Source of the DNA: Hymenobacter baengnokdamensis
GTDB taxonomy: Bacteria; Bacteroidota; Bacteroidia; Cytophagales; Hymenobacteraceae
Assembly: GCF_008728635.1 (NCBI RefSeq)
Contig: NZ_CP044285.1
Span: forward strand, 1,736,001-1,800,000
DNA: 64,000 nt
Reading direction: 5' to 3'
Both the position numbers and the translations under genes were made by a program. Below, one piece after another: positions 36,980 through 45,781 of this stretch. The notes below the pieces were generated by a model that worked only from the letters and a program-made list of their open reading frames with translations, did not search any database and had not been told where the DNA came from. Each line of letters starts with the position of its first letter. The first letter of the stretch is position 1.

Positions 36980-37117
36980 ACCCGCAAGAAATATACGCCA
37001 GTTTTTAAAGCTAAATACATGCGGCAGGTGGCCGCAGGGGCTTATCAAAAGGACGTGGCTCGCAGGCAGGCCTCTTGCGCTTTGCTAGACTGCTGGCAGT
37101 ACCAAGCGTTATTATGA
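36980..37117 (+). pseudogene. Remnant of another IS transposase orfA
   Basis: A frame reading TRKKYTPVFKAKYMRQV and then QKDVARRQA resembles the N-terminal region of IS3-type OrfA proteins, but differs from the OrfA of the adjoining element. It ends at a TGA touching the left inverted repeat of the IS3 element, so the older element was probably truncated. Bases 36819-36979 hold no gene. Confidence 0.45.
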
Positions 37118-37163
37118 GGTGGTCGGGTGAAAGTGGACACGGAGAAAGTAACTTTCCCTTGTC

Positions 37164-37718
37164 ATGGAAGCAGAAAAGCCAGCCGGTAAACGGCCCCGAA
37201 CCAAGTATGATGCGGCCTTTCGACGCGAGGCGGTGCGCCGCGTGAACCAAGATGGGCAAATGGCGGCGCGGGTCGCCCAGGCGCTGGGCATGAGCGAGGC
37301 CGTGTTGGGCAAATGGGTGCGGGCGGCCCGCGCCCAAGCCGCTCGTCCAGCCGGCAGCGACGCGCTGGAGCAGGAAAACAAGCAGTTGCGGGCCCAGCTG
37401 GCGCGCGCCGAAATGGCGCGTGATATTTTAAAAAAAGCGCTGACCATCGCCCAAATGCTTGACGCGCATTTTCACAAAAGACGGGCCGATGAAACGCTTC
37501 ACGTTCATTGCCTTACACGCCCTCTCTTGGCCCGTGCGACAGCAGTGCCGACGGCTGGGCGTCAGCCCCAGCGGCTACTACGCGTGGTGCAAGCGGCCAC
37601 CGATGACCGAGCAAACGCTACCTCCTTGGCAAGTGGCGGCCCAGCGCGTATTTGCCACCCATGCCGGCCGCTACGGGCAGCGCCGACTGCGCGCCCAACT
37701 GCGCCGCGAAGGGCATGA
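37164..37718 (+). CDS. IS3 transposase OrfA
   Basis: 184 residues; only the first ~95 resemble OrfA: HTH (KYDAAFRREAVRRVNQDGQ, then VAQALGMSEAVLGKWV) and a leucine-zipper-like helix (EQENKQLRAQLARAEMARDILKKAL). The rest is an overrun into the orfB region in another frame. A run of seven A residues (37430-37436) sits where IS3 elements normally shift frame by -1, but a -1 shift there soon meets a stop; orfB lies in the other frame. Confidence 0.75.
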   Translation: MEAEKPAGKRPRTKYDAAFRREAVRRVNQDGQMAARVAQALGMSEAVLGKWVRAARAQAARPAGSDALEQENKQLRAQLARAEMARDILKKALTIAQMLDAHFHKRRADETLHVHCLTRPLLARATAVPTAGRQPQRLLRVVQAATDDRANATSLASGGPARICHPCRPLRAAPTARPTAPRRA

Positions 37719-38373
37719 AGTAGGCCGGCAGCGGCTACGCGGCTGGCTCAGCGCGAGTGGCTTGCGTGCGCTCAGTACCCGCACTAGCACGCGGTCCCCG
37801 CGCACCACCCAGGCTGACCCACAGGCCATCGCGGCTGCCAACAAACTCGCCACCTGGCCGGCCGCCGCGGCTCCCAACCAAATTTGGGTGGGCGACATTA
37901 CCTACCTGGGCCTGGCCACGGGCCAGTGGGCGTACCTGGCCTGCTGGCGCGACGCCTTTTCCCGGCGCGTGGTCGGCTGGCACCTAAGCGAGTCGCTGCA
38001 CACGGAGCTGCTTTTGACTGCTTTTAACCGGGCCGTAACCGTCTGTCAGCCCCCGCCCGGTCTGCTCGTGCATGCCGACCGGGGCAGCCAGTACACCAGC
38101 GACGCTTTTACCAGCCTGCTCGACCGCACGCAGGCCATTGCCAGCCTGAGCCGACCGGGTAACCCCTACGATAACGCCCTGGCCGAGAGCGGGTGGAGCA
38201 CCCTCAAGACCGAGTTACTACCCCGTGGCGCTTGCTTTGCCGACCTGGAAGAGGCCCGGCTCGAACTGGCCGAGTACCTCGATCACTACTACAACACCCA
38301 GCGCCTGCACTCGGCGCTGGGCTATCGTACCCCGCTCGAAACCGAACTCCATTATCACTTTAACCTACCTTAG
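37489..38373 (+). CDS. IS3 transposase OrfB (DDE integrase)
   Basis: 294 residues from the ATG at 37489; a TTG at 37459 is also possible. The rve-type integrase core has the catalytic triad Asp in WVGDITYLG, Asp in LLVHADRGSQYTS and Glu in NALAESGWSTLKTE, plus the C-terminal YNTQRLHSALGYRTP signature. It cuts and joins the element ends. It lies +1 (equivalently -2) relative to OrfA, and a TGA at 37441 closes its frame upstream, so separate initiation is more likely than a classical OrfAB fusion. Confidence 0.88.
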   Translation: MKRFTFIALHALSWPVRQQCRRLGVSPSGYYAWCKRPPMTEQTLPPWQVAAQRVFATHAGRYGQRRLRAQLRREGHEVGRQRLRGWLSASGLRALSTRTSTRSPRTTQADPQAIAAANKLATWPAAAAPNQIWVGDITYLGLATGQWAYLACWRDAFSRRVVGWHLSESLHTELLLTAFNRAVTVCQPPPGLLVHADRGSQYTSDAFTSLLDRTQAIASLSRPGNPYDNALAESGWSTLKTELLPRGACFADLEEARLELAEYLDHYYNTQRLHSALGYRTPLETELHYHFNLP

Positions 38374-38400
38374 CTCCGTGTCCACTGGCACCCAACCACC

Positions 38401-38784
38401 CCATTCTTTCTGAGGGCGGAAGAGAATTTTGCTGTCAATTTCTACCTCCACCGTATGTTTCATCATTGGGGTGACCTGCCTGGCGCCAGGTCGCCTCACT
38501 GGTACGATATGATCTTCTTCTACCTGTACCGTCTACCTATCACCACAACCTATCGGCACCCCGGTATGTTCGCGGCCTGGGACCAGCGCCCTAAAGGGTC
38601 AGCCGAGAAGGCAGCGGCAGAGATACGGCAAGTGCTGCGGCGTGCTCTTTAGCTAAGGCGGGCAGACTACTCACATACTAAAGGACCACCTCAGGCCTAC
38701 ACATGCGTGGCGAAGCTAAGTCTTTTATATACGCTAGCAATTCAGTTGACATATGTCTTAAGTGGCATAGCTGCGCAGTGAGCT
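38401..38784. other. Intergenic stretch with possible gene remnant
   Basis: 384 bases between the IS3 right end and the cysteine-peptidase-like gene. A + frame open from the IS border to a TAG at 38650-38652 (ATG at 38455, 65 residues; ends KAAAEIRQVLRRAL) may be the 3' remnant of a gene cut by the IS. Nothing is recognised in the remaining 130 bases. Confidence 0.3.
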
Positions 38785-39564
38785 CTATTGCAAAGTCTCA
38801 ATAAAAGCTTGTAGCTTAAGCGTATCCACTATATTCTTTTTGAAGTTATTGTTTGCGTCAAATATAGCATAAGCTTCATCAGCATACTTAGCCATCCAGT
38901 CCCAAGTCATGGGCTGCTTTCTGCCCCAAGTAACGCAGACCGGACCTTCAGGTGTGTAGCCACAGATGTGCACGTAATGTCCACCCCAGGAGCCTACTGC
39001 GGTGTCAGGGCCTTGGGAAACCTGCCAAGGCTGTTTATTGAAAAATTGTTGTTTGGCAGAAAGAGGAAGCTGTAGGCCTAGCCCTAAGCCAACATCACTA
39101 TATACAGCCTGCTTAAATTCTTCGGAGTTGGCGTAGTTAATTTCAGCAAAGGCTGAGATAGAGTAGCTGTCATCGCCAACCTGCCAGCCGCTGCTACGCC
39201 ACTCTTTCAAAGAGTCCAGCACGACCAGCCCATGGTCAATATTATTACCGCCTGTTTCCCGAAAGTACTCATTAGTAACATCACCGTCCGTAATTTCAAT
39301 AATCCTGTCTTGTTCGAGTAATTCAAACCGTATCGTTTGATGTGCCCGCCCAGCTATTACGCAGTCGCCATGTACGTCATTAGCGAACATTGGAGTAGGA
39401 ATAAGAACATCTGGATGAGCTGCGTCAAAGTCATACGTATCAGGTAGCAGCATTGCACTCTTAAGTAGCGAGGCAAATTTGAGGCTACGACGGTCAAATT
39501 GGGCTGTAGCCTTACCTAGCTGAAGGTCTGGCTGTTGCTTTGGAGTTTCGTTTGCAGGTTCCAT
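38785..39564 (-). CDS. Papain/C39-like cysteine peptidase candidate
   Basis: 259 residues from the ATG at 39564; a TTG at 39588 overlapping the previous stop is an alternative. A putative catalytic Cys lies in NDVHGDCVIAGRAH, the His in SWGGHYVHICGY and a third polar position in PVCVTWGRKQPMTWDWM, the order of papain-like folds. This layout occurs in uncharacterised proteins of bacteria and phages. It is the last gene of an operon with a coiled-coil protein and exported proteins. A protease effector is a plausible inference. Confidence 0.6.
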   Translation of the reverse strand: MEPANETPKQQPDLQLGKATAQFDRRSLKFASLLKSAMLLPDTYDFDAAHPDVLIPTPMFANDVHGDCVIAGRAHQTIRFELLEQDRIIEITDGDVTNEYFRETGGNNIDHGLVVLDSLKEWRSSGWQVGDDSYSISAFAEINYANSEEFKQAVYSDVGLGLGLQLPLSAKQQFFNKQPWQVSQGPDTAVGSWGGHYVHICGYTPEGPVCVTWGRKQPMTWDWMAKYADEAYAIFDANNNFKKNIVDTLKLQAFIETLQ

Positions 39565-39584
39565 AGACTTTTCGATTGTGTTTA

Positions 39585-41234
39585 TCAATGTTTGATTAGC
39601 TTCCCAGGAATATCCTGAGATTTAGTATATGGTGTGTACTCACATGTGCTGCCAGCATAAATAATCTGCCCATCTATTCCGAATACCAGATAGCTTAGCT
39701 CAGTACCAGCGCTGAAGCTAATATGGTCGCTGTTCCAAAGCCAACTCTTTGTGCGTGTGCTACCCTTTGATGTTGCAGTTAGCATTACCGTATATGTGTT
39801 CAGCTCGCGAAGCTTATTCAAGAGTTGGGAGCTTCGGATTAAACTCACCAATGGGCTAGTGGCGGCAGCAAAGCCAATACTAAGTTGGCTGTAGGAATTA
39901 CCAAGAGCTCTAAGCTTGTCAAGGTGATAGTTGTAGTCGGTGATAGAGCGCTGCAAGTCGGCCTTTCCTGAATCATCTTCTGCAGGTAAGGAACTTTGCT
40001 CTAGCTGTTTGTCGCTAATCTGCTGTTCCAACTTATTAGTTACTTGCTGAGCTTCTTGGTATAAGTTTTCCAAAGAGCTTATTAGTGGCAGTGGCAGAAC
40101 AGGCCGGCCGGACGAGTCTTGGCTGATTGCTTCTTGAAGCATATCAACGGGGAAGAGGCTGGGAGCGAATACCCGCCACATAATTACATTATCTTCCTTA
40201 TTCTTTGCTTGTGCTACTTGAACAAGTGTAGCCGTCAATAGAGCGCTATCGACGGGTATATCCGCATTTGTAATATCAGTAGTAGTCCGAAACAATGCGA
40301 CTAGTTTCGCAACAGAGCTCACAATCCCAGTTGCCACTATCCCTGGAACGGCCGCAGCGGGACTAAGCAATGATGTCTCAGCTAAAGCAGTTTCCTTTGG
40401 ATTCAAAAACTCCGTAGCAGCATCGTAAGCATTTTGGTAATCTTTTTGGAAAACCGTTAATTGAGCTAGCATCTGTGTACATAGCTCTAATGCGGCTACA
40501 TCGGCTGGCTGAATCAACACTAATGTTATAACCAACTTCTTTGCTACTAAGGCAGCTATTGACGCCTCTACCTTTAAATTATCTGCCTCCTGCTGTTTGT
40601 TTGCAGCCGCCGACTTTAATTCATCCGCTGTCTTCGAAGTATCTGCTTTATTTTGTTCGCTTGCGATTTCCTGTGCGACTTTATTCTCCTCTTCCCTCTG
40701 CTTTTTCGCCTTTACCTTTAAATCATCTGCTTCCTTCTGTTTTTCCGCTGCTGCATCTGCAGCTACTTTCGCAGCTTGTTTTTGCTCTTCTAATTTCTGC
40801 CATTTAGGACTTGTGGTTAGCTCGCCCGCTTTCGCCCACTCGTCTAGAAACTTTTTAAGCGTGGCAGCTAAGGTTTCGCGCGCCAGTATCCTAGTCTCTA
40901 TAAAATCCCCTTTAGACGTAATTTTACCAGTAGGAGGAGTTACCTCACTGGATTTAAAAGCATTGACATAGGCTTGTACGGTATCATTCTGGGCTTTCGC
41001 GGCATCCGCTTGTATCTGCTCTTCAGACTTATGTTGCTGTTCGGGTTTGTTTGCCGCATTGGGCGGAGGCGTGGTAGCCTGCGCAGCATTTTGAGTATTG
41101 CCCGCTAAGATTGTTTTTTTCTCATTATGAGCCTTGGTTGTGCCCAGATTGGCTTCTGCTATTTTTCGCTCAAGCTCAGCCAAGCTCAGTTGCTCGGTCA
41201 ACTGCTCCTTTGTTAACTGTCCGTTGGGTGTCAT
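39585..41234 (-). CDS. Long coiled-coil protein, unknown family
   Basis: 549 residues from the ATG at 41234 (MTPNGQLTKEQL), chosen because a longer frame would overlap the upstream gene. The N-terminal ~220 residues form a Lys/Glu/Ala coiled coil with near-repeats (KEADDLKVKAKKQ and QEADNLKVEASIA). A hydrophobic stretch lies at about 300-320. The C-terminal ~90 residues are beta-rich (SWLWNSDHISFSAGTELSY). No family is recognised. It lies 40 bases after the exported protein and overlaps the start of the peptidase-like gene. Confidence 0.65.
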   Translation of the reverse strand: MTPNGQLTKEQLTEQLSLAELERKIAEANLGTTKAHNEKKTILAGNTQNAAQATTPPPNAANKPEQQHKSEEQIQADAAKAQNDTVQAYVNAFKSSEVTPPTGKITSKGDFIETRILARETLAATLKKFLDEWAKAGELTTSPKWQKLEEQKQAAKVAADAAAEKQKEADDLKVKAKKQREEENKVAQEIASEQNKADTSKTADELKSAAANKQQEADNLKVEASIAALVAKKLVITLVLIQPADVAALELCTQMLAQLTVFQKDYQNAYDAATEFLNPKETALAETSLLSPAAAVPGIVATGIVSSVAKLVALFRTTTDITNADIPVDSALLTATLVQVAQAKNKEDNVIMWRVFAPSLFPVDMLQEAISQDSSGRPVLPLPLISSLENLYQEAQQVTNKLEQQISDKQLEQSSLPAEDDSGKADLQRSITDYNYHLDKLRALGNSYSQLSIGFAAATSPLVSLIRSSQLLNKLRELNTYTVMLTATSKGSTRTKSWLWNSDHISFSAGTELSYLVFGIDGQIIYAGSTCEYTPYTKSQDIPGKLIKH

Positions 41235-41274
41235 ATGTACAGCTAGATGAATTAAAGGAAAGTATTTTACATAT

Positions 41275-42843
41275 TTAATTTGTTTTAAACCGCTGGCTGT
41301 TTCGAATGGCGTATTTGAGGCTCGATAGGGCAAGTAGTTGACTATTTTGGCCACTAGGCTTCGCGCTACCAATTGCAAATTCTAGCCATAATTTATCTAC
41401 CAGCCTTACTTCGGCACCAATAGTGGCGCTGTAAATAGTCCCTGGAAGTTGCTTATTCACTTTCTTAATAGCATCTTCCGCTAGTTGATTATAGGAAAGG
41501 TTTTGAACTGAGCCTTCGATTGACATTCGAAAGTATGCTCCCCCTACTAGAAGGCGTGCGCCATACCACAAGCGGCTGTCCAAGGAGTCTGTTACAGTAC
41601 GCGATTTTACAGGCAGCTTGGTTGCTGAATTTTGGTATTGCTGATACTGGATGTTAAGTACGAGTTGTGTATGCCAGTACATAAAACCCGCCAAACCGCT
41701 TTTCTCTTCCCACGTTTTGTCGGCTAATCGTAAGGCTGTGCGTAGAAATCCACCACCTGACCTAGCCTTAAGTGTATTAAATGTATTATTTGCGCTGCCC
41801 CAGGTCCAGCCGCCTCCTACCTGGATAATACTAGCATTCCAAAGCTTCTTATCGAAATAATCTCGAGCTGTTTTTAGCGTAGAATTGGTGGAAGCAGTAG
41901 CTTGTTGCCTTGCATCGTAATATTCTCTGTAATTAGCTTTCACAGATTCCACGTTCTTTGTAGCCTCATTTACTAATGCTTGGACCTGTGTGTTATTTAG
42001 GTTTGGAGATAGATTTGGAGACTGGAGCTTTTTCAATGATTCAGACAGGGCTTTTAAAGCTTTGTCTTGCTCAGGGTTGAAAGCTTCTGGCGTGCCAAGT
42101 GCCTGTGGGCTTTCTGGCAATAGGCCAACAGTGTTCATTGCTTCTTCTACTTTTTTCAATAATGGTCGAGCAGCCTGTCGCTGAGCATCTGGCCATGCGT
42201 TATTATAGATGTTCTGCGTTAGGTAAACCTGAGTGCGGCTGATATCTATTGCGTTATTGTGTGTAGCGCTTAAAGCGATAAATTTTAGAGCTTCTTGACT
42301 AGCTAAGGCTTGCGAAGCCTTTTGGATATAAGTAGCATCCAGCAAAGGGTCTGTGCGGTCAAGAAGGACAAGCGCCCCACCCGCCGCTACCTTGGCAGAC
42401 GAGTCAGTACTGATTTGAGCTCCTGACAAAGTAAAATTGCGGCCAAGTTGATTTGTCCAGCTAGCGTACGATTGTAGTGATTCAGTCAAATTTGGTGGCT
42501 TATTCCCGTCTTGCTTCCAAGCAGTTCGCTGAAAAAATTGGGCCGGAGCTATTTCTATTCCCAGTCCTTTTCCTTTCTCAGGAAAACTCGCAACGGCTCC
42601 AATAATATTGGCCGCAAAAGCCTTAATGTTGGCCGGCTTTGATACTTGGCTGGCATTGACTCCTAAAAGGGTTGGAGCTGTTAAGTCAGGAGCGGCAAAG
42701 TCACCATACAAGGCGTTAAGCACTTTGACATCCTGGCTTTCTGTCGGTGGGGCTTGCTCTTGAGTTTGCCCTAGGCATATACCAATTGTTCCCCAGCAAA
42801 GTCCTAGCACACAGGCAAGACGTACAGTAGATTTACAAATCAT
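41275..42843 (-). CDS. Exported protein with probable C-terminal beta-barrel
   Basis: 522 residues from the ATG at 42843. A signal peptide is clear (MICKSTVRLACVLGLCWGTI..., ending CLGQ). The middle is helical (about 150-320), and the C-terminal ~190 residues alternate polar and aromatic residues in strands (IIQVGGGWTWG, then SLDSRLWYGARLLVGG and TIYSATIGAEVRLVDKLW), resembling an outer-membrane barrel. No family is recognised. It is probably surface-exposed or periplasmic, and sits between two unassigned genes of the same operon with 10 and 40 bases spacing. Confidence 0.65.
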   Translation of the reverse strand: MICKSTVRLACVLGLCWGTIGICLGQTQEQAPPTESQDVKVLNALYGDFAAPDLTAPTLLGVNASQVSKPANIKAFAANIIGAVASFPEKGKGLGIEIAPAQFFQRTAWKQDGNKPPNLTESLQSYASWTNQLGRNFTLSGAQISTDSSAKVAAGGALVLLDRTDPLLDATYIQKASQALASQEALKFIALSATHNNAIDISRTQVYLTQNIYNNAWPDAQRQAARPLLKKVEEAMNTVGLLPESPQALGTPEAFNPEQDKALKALSESLKKLQSPNLSPNLNNTQVQALVNEATKNVESVKANYREYYDARQQATASTNSTLKTARDYFDKKLWNASIIQVGGGWTWGSANNTFNTLKARSGGGFLRTALRLADKTWEEKSGLAGFMYWHTQLVLNIQYQQYQNSATKLPVKSRTVTDSLDSRLWYGARLLVGGAYFRMSIEGSVQNLSYNQLAEDAIKKVNKQLPGTIYSATIGAEVRLVDKLWLEFAIGSAKPSGQNSQLLALSSLKYAIRNSQRFKTN

Positions 42844-42853
42844 TGCAGTAAGC

Positions 42854-43621
42854 TTAACGGCGATAAGACAATGTTTGTCCCAAAAAGGCATCAGCGGTTC
42901 CACTCGCTGGGTCTATCTCGCCATCCTGTGTGTAGCTGTAAACAGGCTGTTGATTGCCATCTTGAAATAGGTAAAGTTCAACGTGGTAGGGAAGGGTTTT
43001 TTCAGGAGCCTCATTGATTAGATGCAACGACCATGCATAGGGTTTTCCAATTAGGTCGCTTGGTTCGCCCACTGTATCTGTACGGTGAGGCATATCATGG
43101 AGTGAGTTCTGTTGCTCGTGCACAGTTGTTGGAGAGGAAGCTAGCGTGAAAGCCCATACGCAATCGGTGCTTACAGTCAATTCCATCCTCACAGTGCCAT
43201 CGTCGTTTAAAAAAACGGACGCGATACCACCGCTAAGCATTACACTCGCTTCAGTCGCTATTGGGCTCGATAGAGTTGTCGCTGTCAAGCTTGGTCGCTT
43301 CTTTGAATGTCTATACCACGCATCGTCTGCTTGGTTAGCCTCGCGCAAAGCTTTATAAAAATTAGGGTGAGTGCTTTTCAATGACTCAATGCCTGAGCGT
43401 AAGTCTTTTTTAAGAAAGACATTCAAAGCACTGACGGTGTATTTGCCAGTGCCTGTATCTGGAGTACTATTTGGACTAGTACACATACCATCAAGTAATG
43501 CTAGTCGGTCGATATACTGCTTCGCGATTTTGGCGAAGGTCAGTTCAGAGATTAATACTCCGTCATTATCAGTCAGCACTTGTTTTATCCTGCGGTGGCG
43601 AGCAAGCTGGTCTTTTTTCAT
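42854..43621 (-). CDS. Hypothetical operon protein
   Basis: 255 residues from the ATG at 43621 (MKKDQLARHRRIKQ); the 4 codons upstream belong to the leader. The N-terminal half is helical and basic, the C-terminal half beta-rich (VFLNDDGTVRMELTV, then AWSLHLINE, HVELYLFQDG). No signal peptide or family is seen. It probably starts the four-gene operon running to 38785; the next gene begins 10 bases after its stop. Confidence 0.6.
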   Translation of the reverse strand: MKKDQLARHRRIKQVLTDNDGVLISELTFAKIAKQYIDRLALLDGMCTSPNSTPDTGTGKYTVSALNVFLKKDLRSGIESLKSTHPNFYKALREANQADDAWYRHSKKRPSLTATTLSSPIATEASVMLSGGIASVFLNDDGTVRMELTVSTDCVWAFTLASSPTTVHEQQNSLHDMPHRTDTVGEPSDLIGKPYAWSLHLINEAPEKTLPYHVELYLFQDGNQQPVYSYTQDGEIDPASGTADAFLGQTLSYRR

Positions 43622-43816
43622 ACTGAAAAGCATAAAATATGATGGGTACTTGAGAGATAATATTTATAAAGCGTACAAGTTGAAGAAAGACATTTAGTTA
43701 TTCTTCAAAGGGTAGTAATAATGTCTGAGTGCGCTGAGGAAGAGTATAAGCGTAGTCTGTATATATCGGTCATTTACTCAGTCATTATAATTATTAGCGG
43801 TGCAAGCCTTAACTCT

Positions 43817-44371
43817 TCAGTGATTGAGTATTTCACCTGCAATCGGTCCTTCATGCTTTATCTCACCATCGCTTGTGAGGCTGATAGTATGAGCTAATCC
43901 AGTTTGAGCACGTTTGCCTTGCCAGAGCTTGATTTGAATCAAGTACTTGTACTTTTGACAGCGATAAGACCGAGCAGGCGGCTCATACACCGTAGTATTT
44001 CTTATATAAGGCTCGCCAATACTATCATCACTATTGTCGGCGACGCTATCGGGTGGTGTATCCGGAATTTCTACCCTTGTTTTAGTTGCAGCGACTAGCA
44101 CGGGTCTTCTATTGACAGTACCGGCGTCACGATGCTCCACCGATAGATAGCTAATCTCATTACATCCATTGGTGTTGCTAGTAATGCTATATGTAAAGAG
44201 AATATCCACTTCGTCGCTACCCATTTCTAATCCTACCAGCTTTGATGTTGAGATTGGCACGCTCACCCCATTAGAATTTTTAGCGCCCGCTGATAGCAAG
44301 ACTTGTGCATTAGCACAAAGTGTATATCCAGCAGCCCAAAGCCCCATAAAGAATATTGTAAATCCTCTCAT
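43817..44371 (-). CDS. Small secreted beta-rich protein
   Basis: 184 residues with a signal peptide (about 1-22, ending CANAQ), then a beta-rich region. It has three Cys residues in the mature part, pairing partly possible (NGCNEI, YRCQKY). It lies 196 bases upstream of the next operon gene on the same strand, so a separate promoter is possible. No family is recognised. Its C-terminal strand SLTSDGEI resembles YTQDGEI in the next gene, both followed by acidic residues. Confidence 0.55.
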   Translation of the reverse strand: MRGFTIFFMGLWAAGYTLCANAQVLLSAGAKNSNGVSVPISTSKLVGLEMGSDEVDILFTYSITSNTNGCNEISYLSVEHRDAGTVNRRPVLVAATKTRVEIPDTPPDSVADNSDDSIGEPYIRNTTVYEPPARSYRCQKYKYLIQIKLWQGKRAQTGLAHTISLTSDGEIKHEGPIAGEILNH

Positions 44372-44385
44372 GGAATTGCCGCTTA

Positions 44386-44508
44386 TTAGTGGCCGAGATA
44401 CGTCAGGGTAGGAGGGGTATTTGCAGCTGCCGGTAGGCCGTTGAGCTCGCCGTAAAAGTCATCTTTCAGGAGCTTATGTATCATCAGTGCCAGCACTGAG
44501 TTATACAT
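44386..44508 (-). CDS. Short ORF upstream of the secreted protein
   Basis: 40 residues (MYNSVLALMIHKLLKDD...), ending 14 bases before the start of the secreted gene on the same strand. It could be a real leader gene or chance; nothing else in 44372-44743 is recognised. Confidence 0.25.
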   Translation of the reverse strand: MYNSVLALMIHKLLKDDFYGELNGLPAAANTPPTLTYLGH

Positions 44509-44743
44509 AAACAGCCATATTCTCCTGCAAAGCACCTAGTTAGTAGACAGCCTCTGACTAGATTGATACACGAGTATGAAGTACCAGTCGTATTTCTAGC
44601 TGCTACCATCGCTACGCCACCAGTCACATCCTTTGGTAGCATGAGCGCTTGCTCATTAAGTCGCGGCACCCCGTGCTTATGACAACTAGCTGGCTACCAG
44701 TATTTGGAGCTTATATAGTAGCTCTCATAAGCTATGACAAGCG

Positions 44744-45346
44744 CTAATTAATCACCGGACCCGGTGCAAGCTTGGGATAATGCTTTATTGGTTCGCGCTG
44801 GGCTGAGTCTTCTGATTCATATCCGTTGGAATGACTGGTCGTGGGCAGCACCTCGAAAGTTCGTTCACTAGTGTGCAGGTCCTTGCTGCGCTCGTATTCA
44901 AATGCGGCCCGCACTAGCAAGAGGCGCACTTCGGCAGGAATGATAGTCGTGAAGGTGAGGGGCTGCGCTATACCTGGTCTTACGAAATAATAGCCGAACT
45001 CCTTTGGAATAACCTCTTCTTTCAGCAGTTCCTTCGGAAAGTTCACCCGCCCATCCGGCCGTTTTATCAATTCACCATCCGCCGCTGTTATTCCTCGAGC
45101 GCGCAAGGAGATACGAGAAAACTTGTGCTCAATATTCCCCTTGTTCGTGGCCAAAATTGTGAAGCTGACTACCCGTGCATTGCCTTGCTGTCCTAAGAAG
45201 GAGCACTGTATATCGAACTCAATGCGCGGTTTATGCGCGCCTTCCCGCCAAAAGCGGAAGTATGCCCACAGCGCGCCAATGCCTACTCCAATAGTCTGGA
45301 TGGCGGATAGCACAACGGTCCAAAAATCTTTTGTTCCAGCATCCAT
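44744..45346 (-). CDS. Membrane-anchored hypothetical protein
   Basis: 200 residues. One N-terminal hydrophobic segment (about 8-29, FWTVVLSAIQTIGVGIGALW) is followed by a charged stop-transfer FRFWREG, then a beta-rich domain. Proteins of this shape are common orphan genes in defence and mobile regions, without a known role. The following 435 bases (45347-45781) hold no convincing gene except a possible 42-residue frame on - at 45641-45769. Confidence 0.55.
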   Translation of the reverse strand: MDAGTKDFWTVVLSAIQTIGVGIGALWAYFRFWREGAHKPRIEFDIQCSFLGQQGNARVVSFTILATNKGNIEHKFSRISLRARGITAADGELIKRPDGRVNFPKELLKEEVIPKEFGYYFVRPGIAQPLTFTTIIPAEVRLLLVRAAFEYERSKDLHTSERTFEVLPTTSHSNGYESEDSAQREPIKHYPKLAPGPVIN

Positions 45347-45640
45347 GGCTAACTGATGAGGCTAAAAATATAAGCCTAGCTCTTTTAACAAGGTGGTTTT
45401 TCTCTCTAGGTCACTGAGAGTGATATGCTTAGCTATTTGCGCAGAAGTAATAGCAGATGACCTGTTCTGCCGACCCTCTATTGTGCAGCCTGTGGCAGGC
45501 GTCGATTACATCAGGCAGCTTATCTGGTTTTGTAGTGAGGGGTAGACCCTGAGCTTGCCAAGAGCGCCTTCCTAAGCTCATGTATCTACTGGTTGAAAGC
45601 TCACCTAGAAGCAAAGGATAGAATCGTCAGTAAATGCCGA

Positions 45641-45769
45641 TTATTCTACTGGCTGTAAAGCACGTCTTTTTTCGCTCCGTCTTGCATCAGTGCCACCACT
45701 GAACTTTAAGGTTTGCAGCTTTTGTATCTGGGCAGACTGGTAAGATGCAGGCGCTATCTGGTGCCGCAT
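45641..45769 (-). CDS. Short ORF downstream of the broken HNH copy
   Basis: 42 residues (MRHQIAPASYQ...RRSEKRRALQPVE) on the same strand as, and 12 bases after, the broken HNH gene. No homologue is recognised; it may be chance. Confidence 0.2.
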   Translation of the reverse strand: MRHQIAPASYQSAQIQKLQTLKFSGGTDARRSEKRRALQPVE

Positions 45770-45781
45770 AGTATGGAATGT

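Larger units (their letters stand above)
37118..38400 (+). mobile_element. IS3-family insertion sequence
   Basis: 1283 bases bounded by 27-base terminal inverted repeats (37118-37144 and 38374-38400, 24 of 27 matching, inner end AGTGGACACGGAG). It carries orfA and a DDE orfB in overlapping frames. No target duplication is evident, as the flanks differ. Confidence 0.88.

Noticed and set aside
44484..44669. 61-residue frame on -
   Set aside because: No family, and it overlaps the start of the more plausible short ORF at 44386-44508.
45429..45614. 61-residue frame on -
   Set aside because: No coding character, no neighbour coupling.
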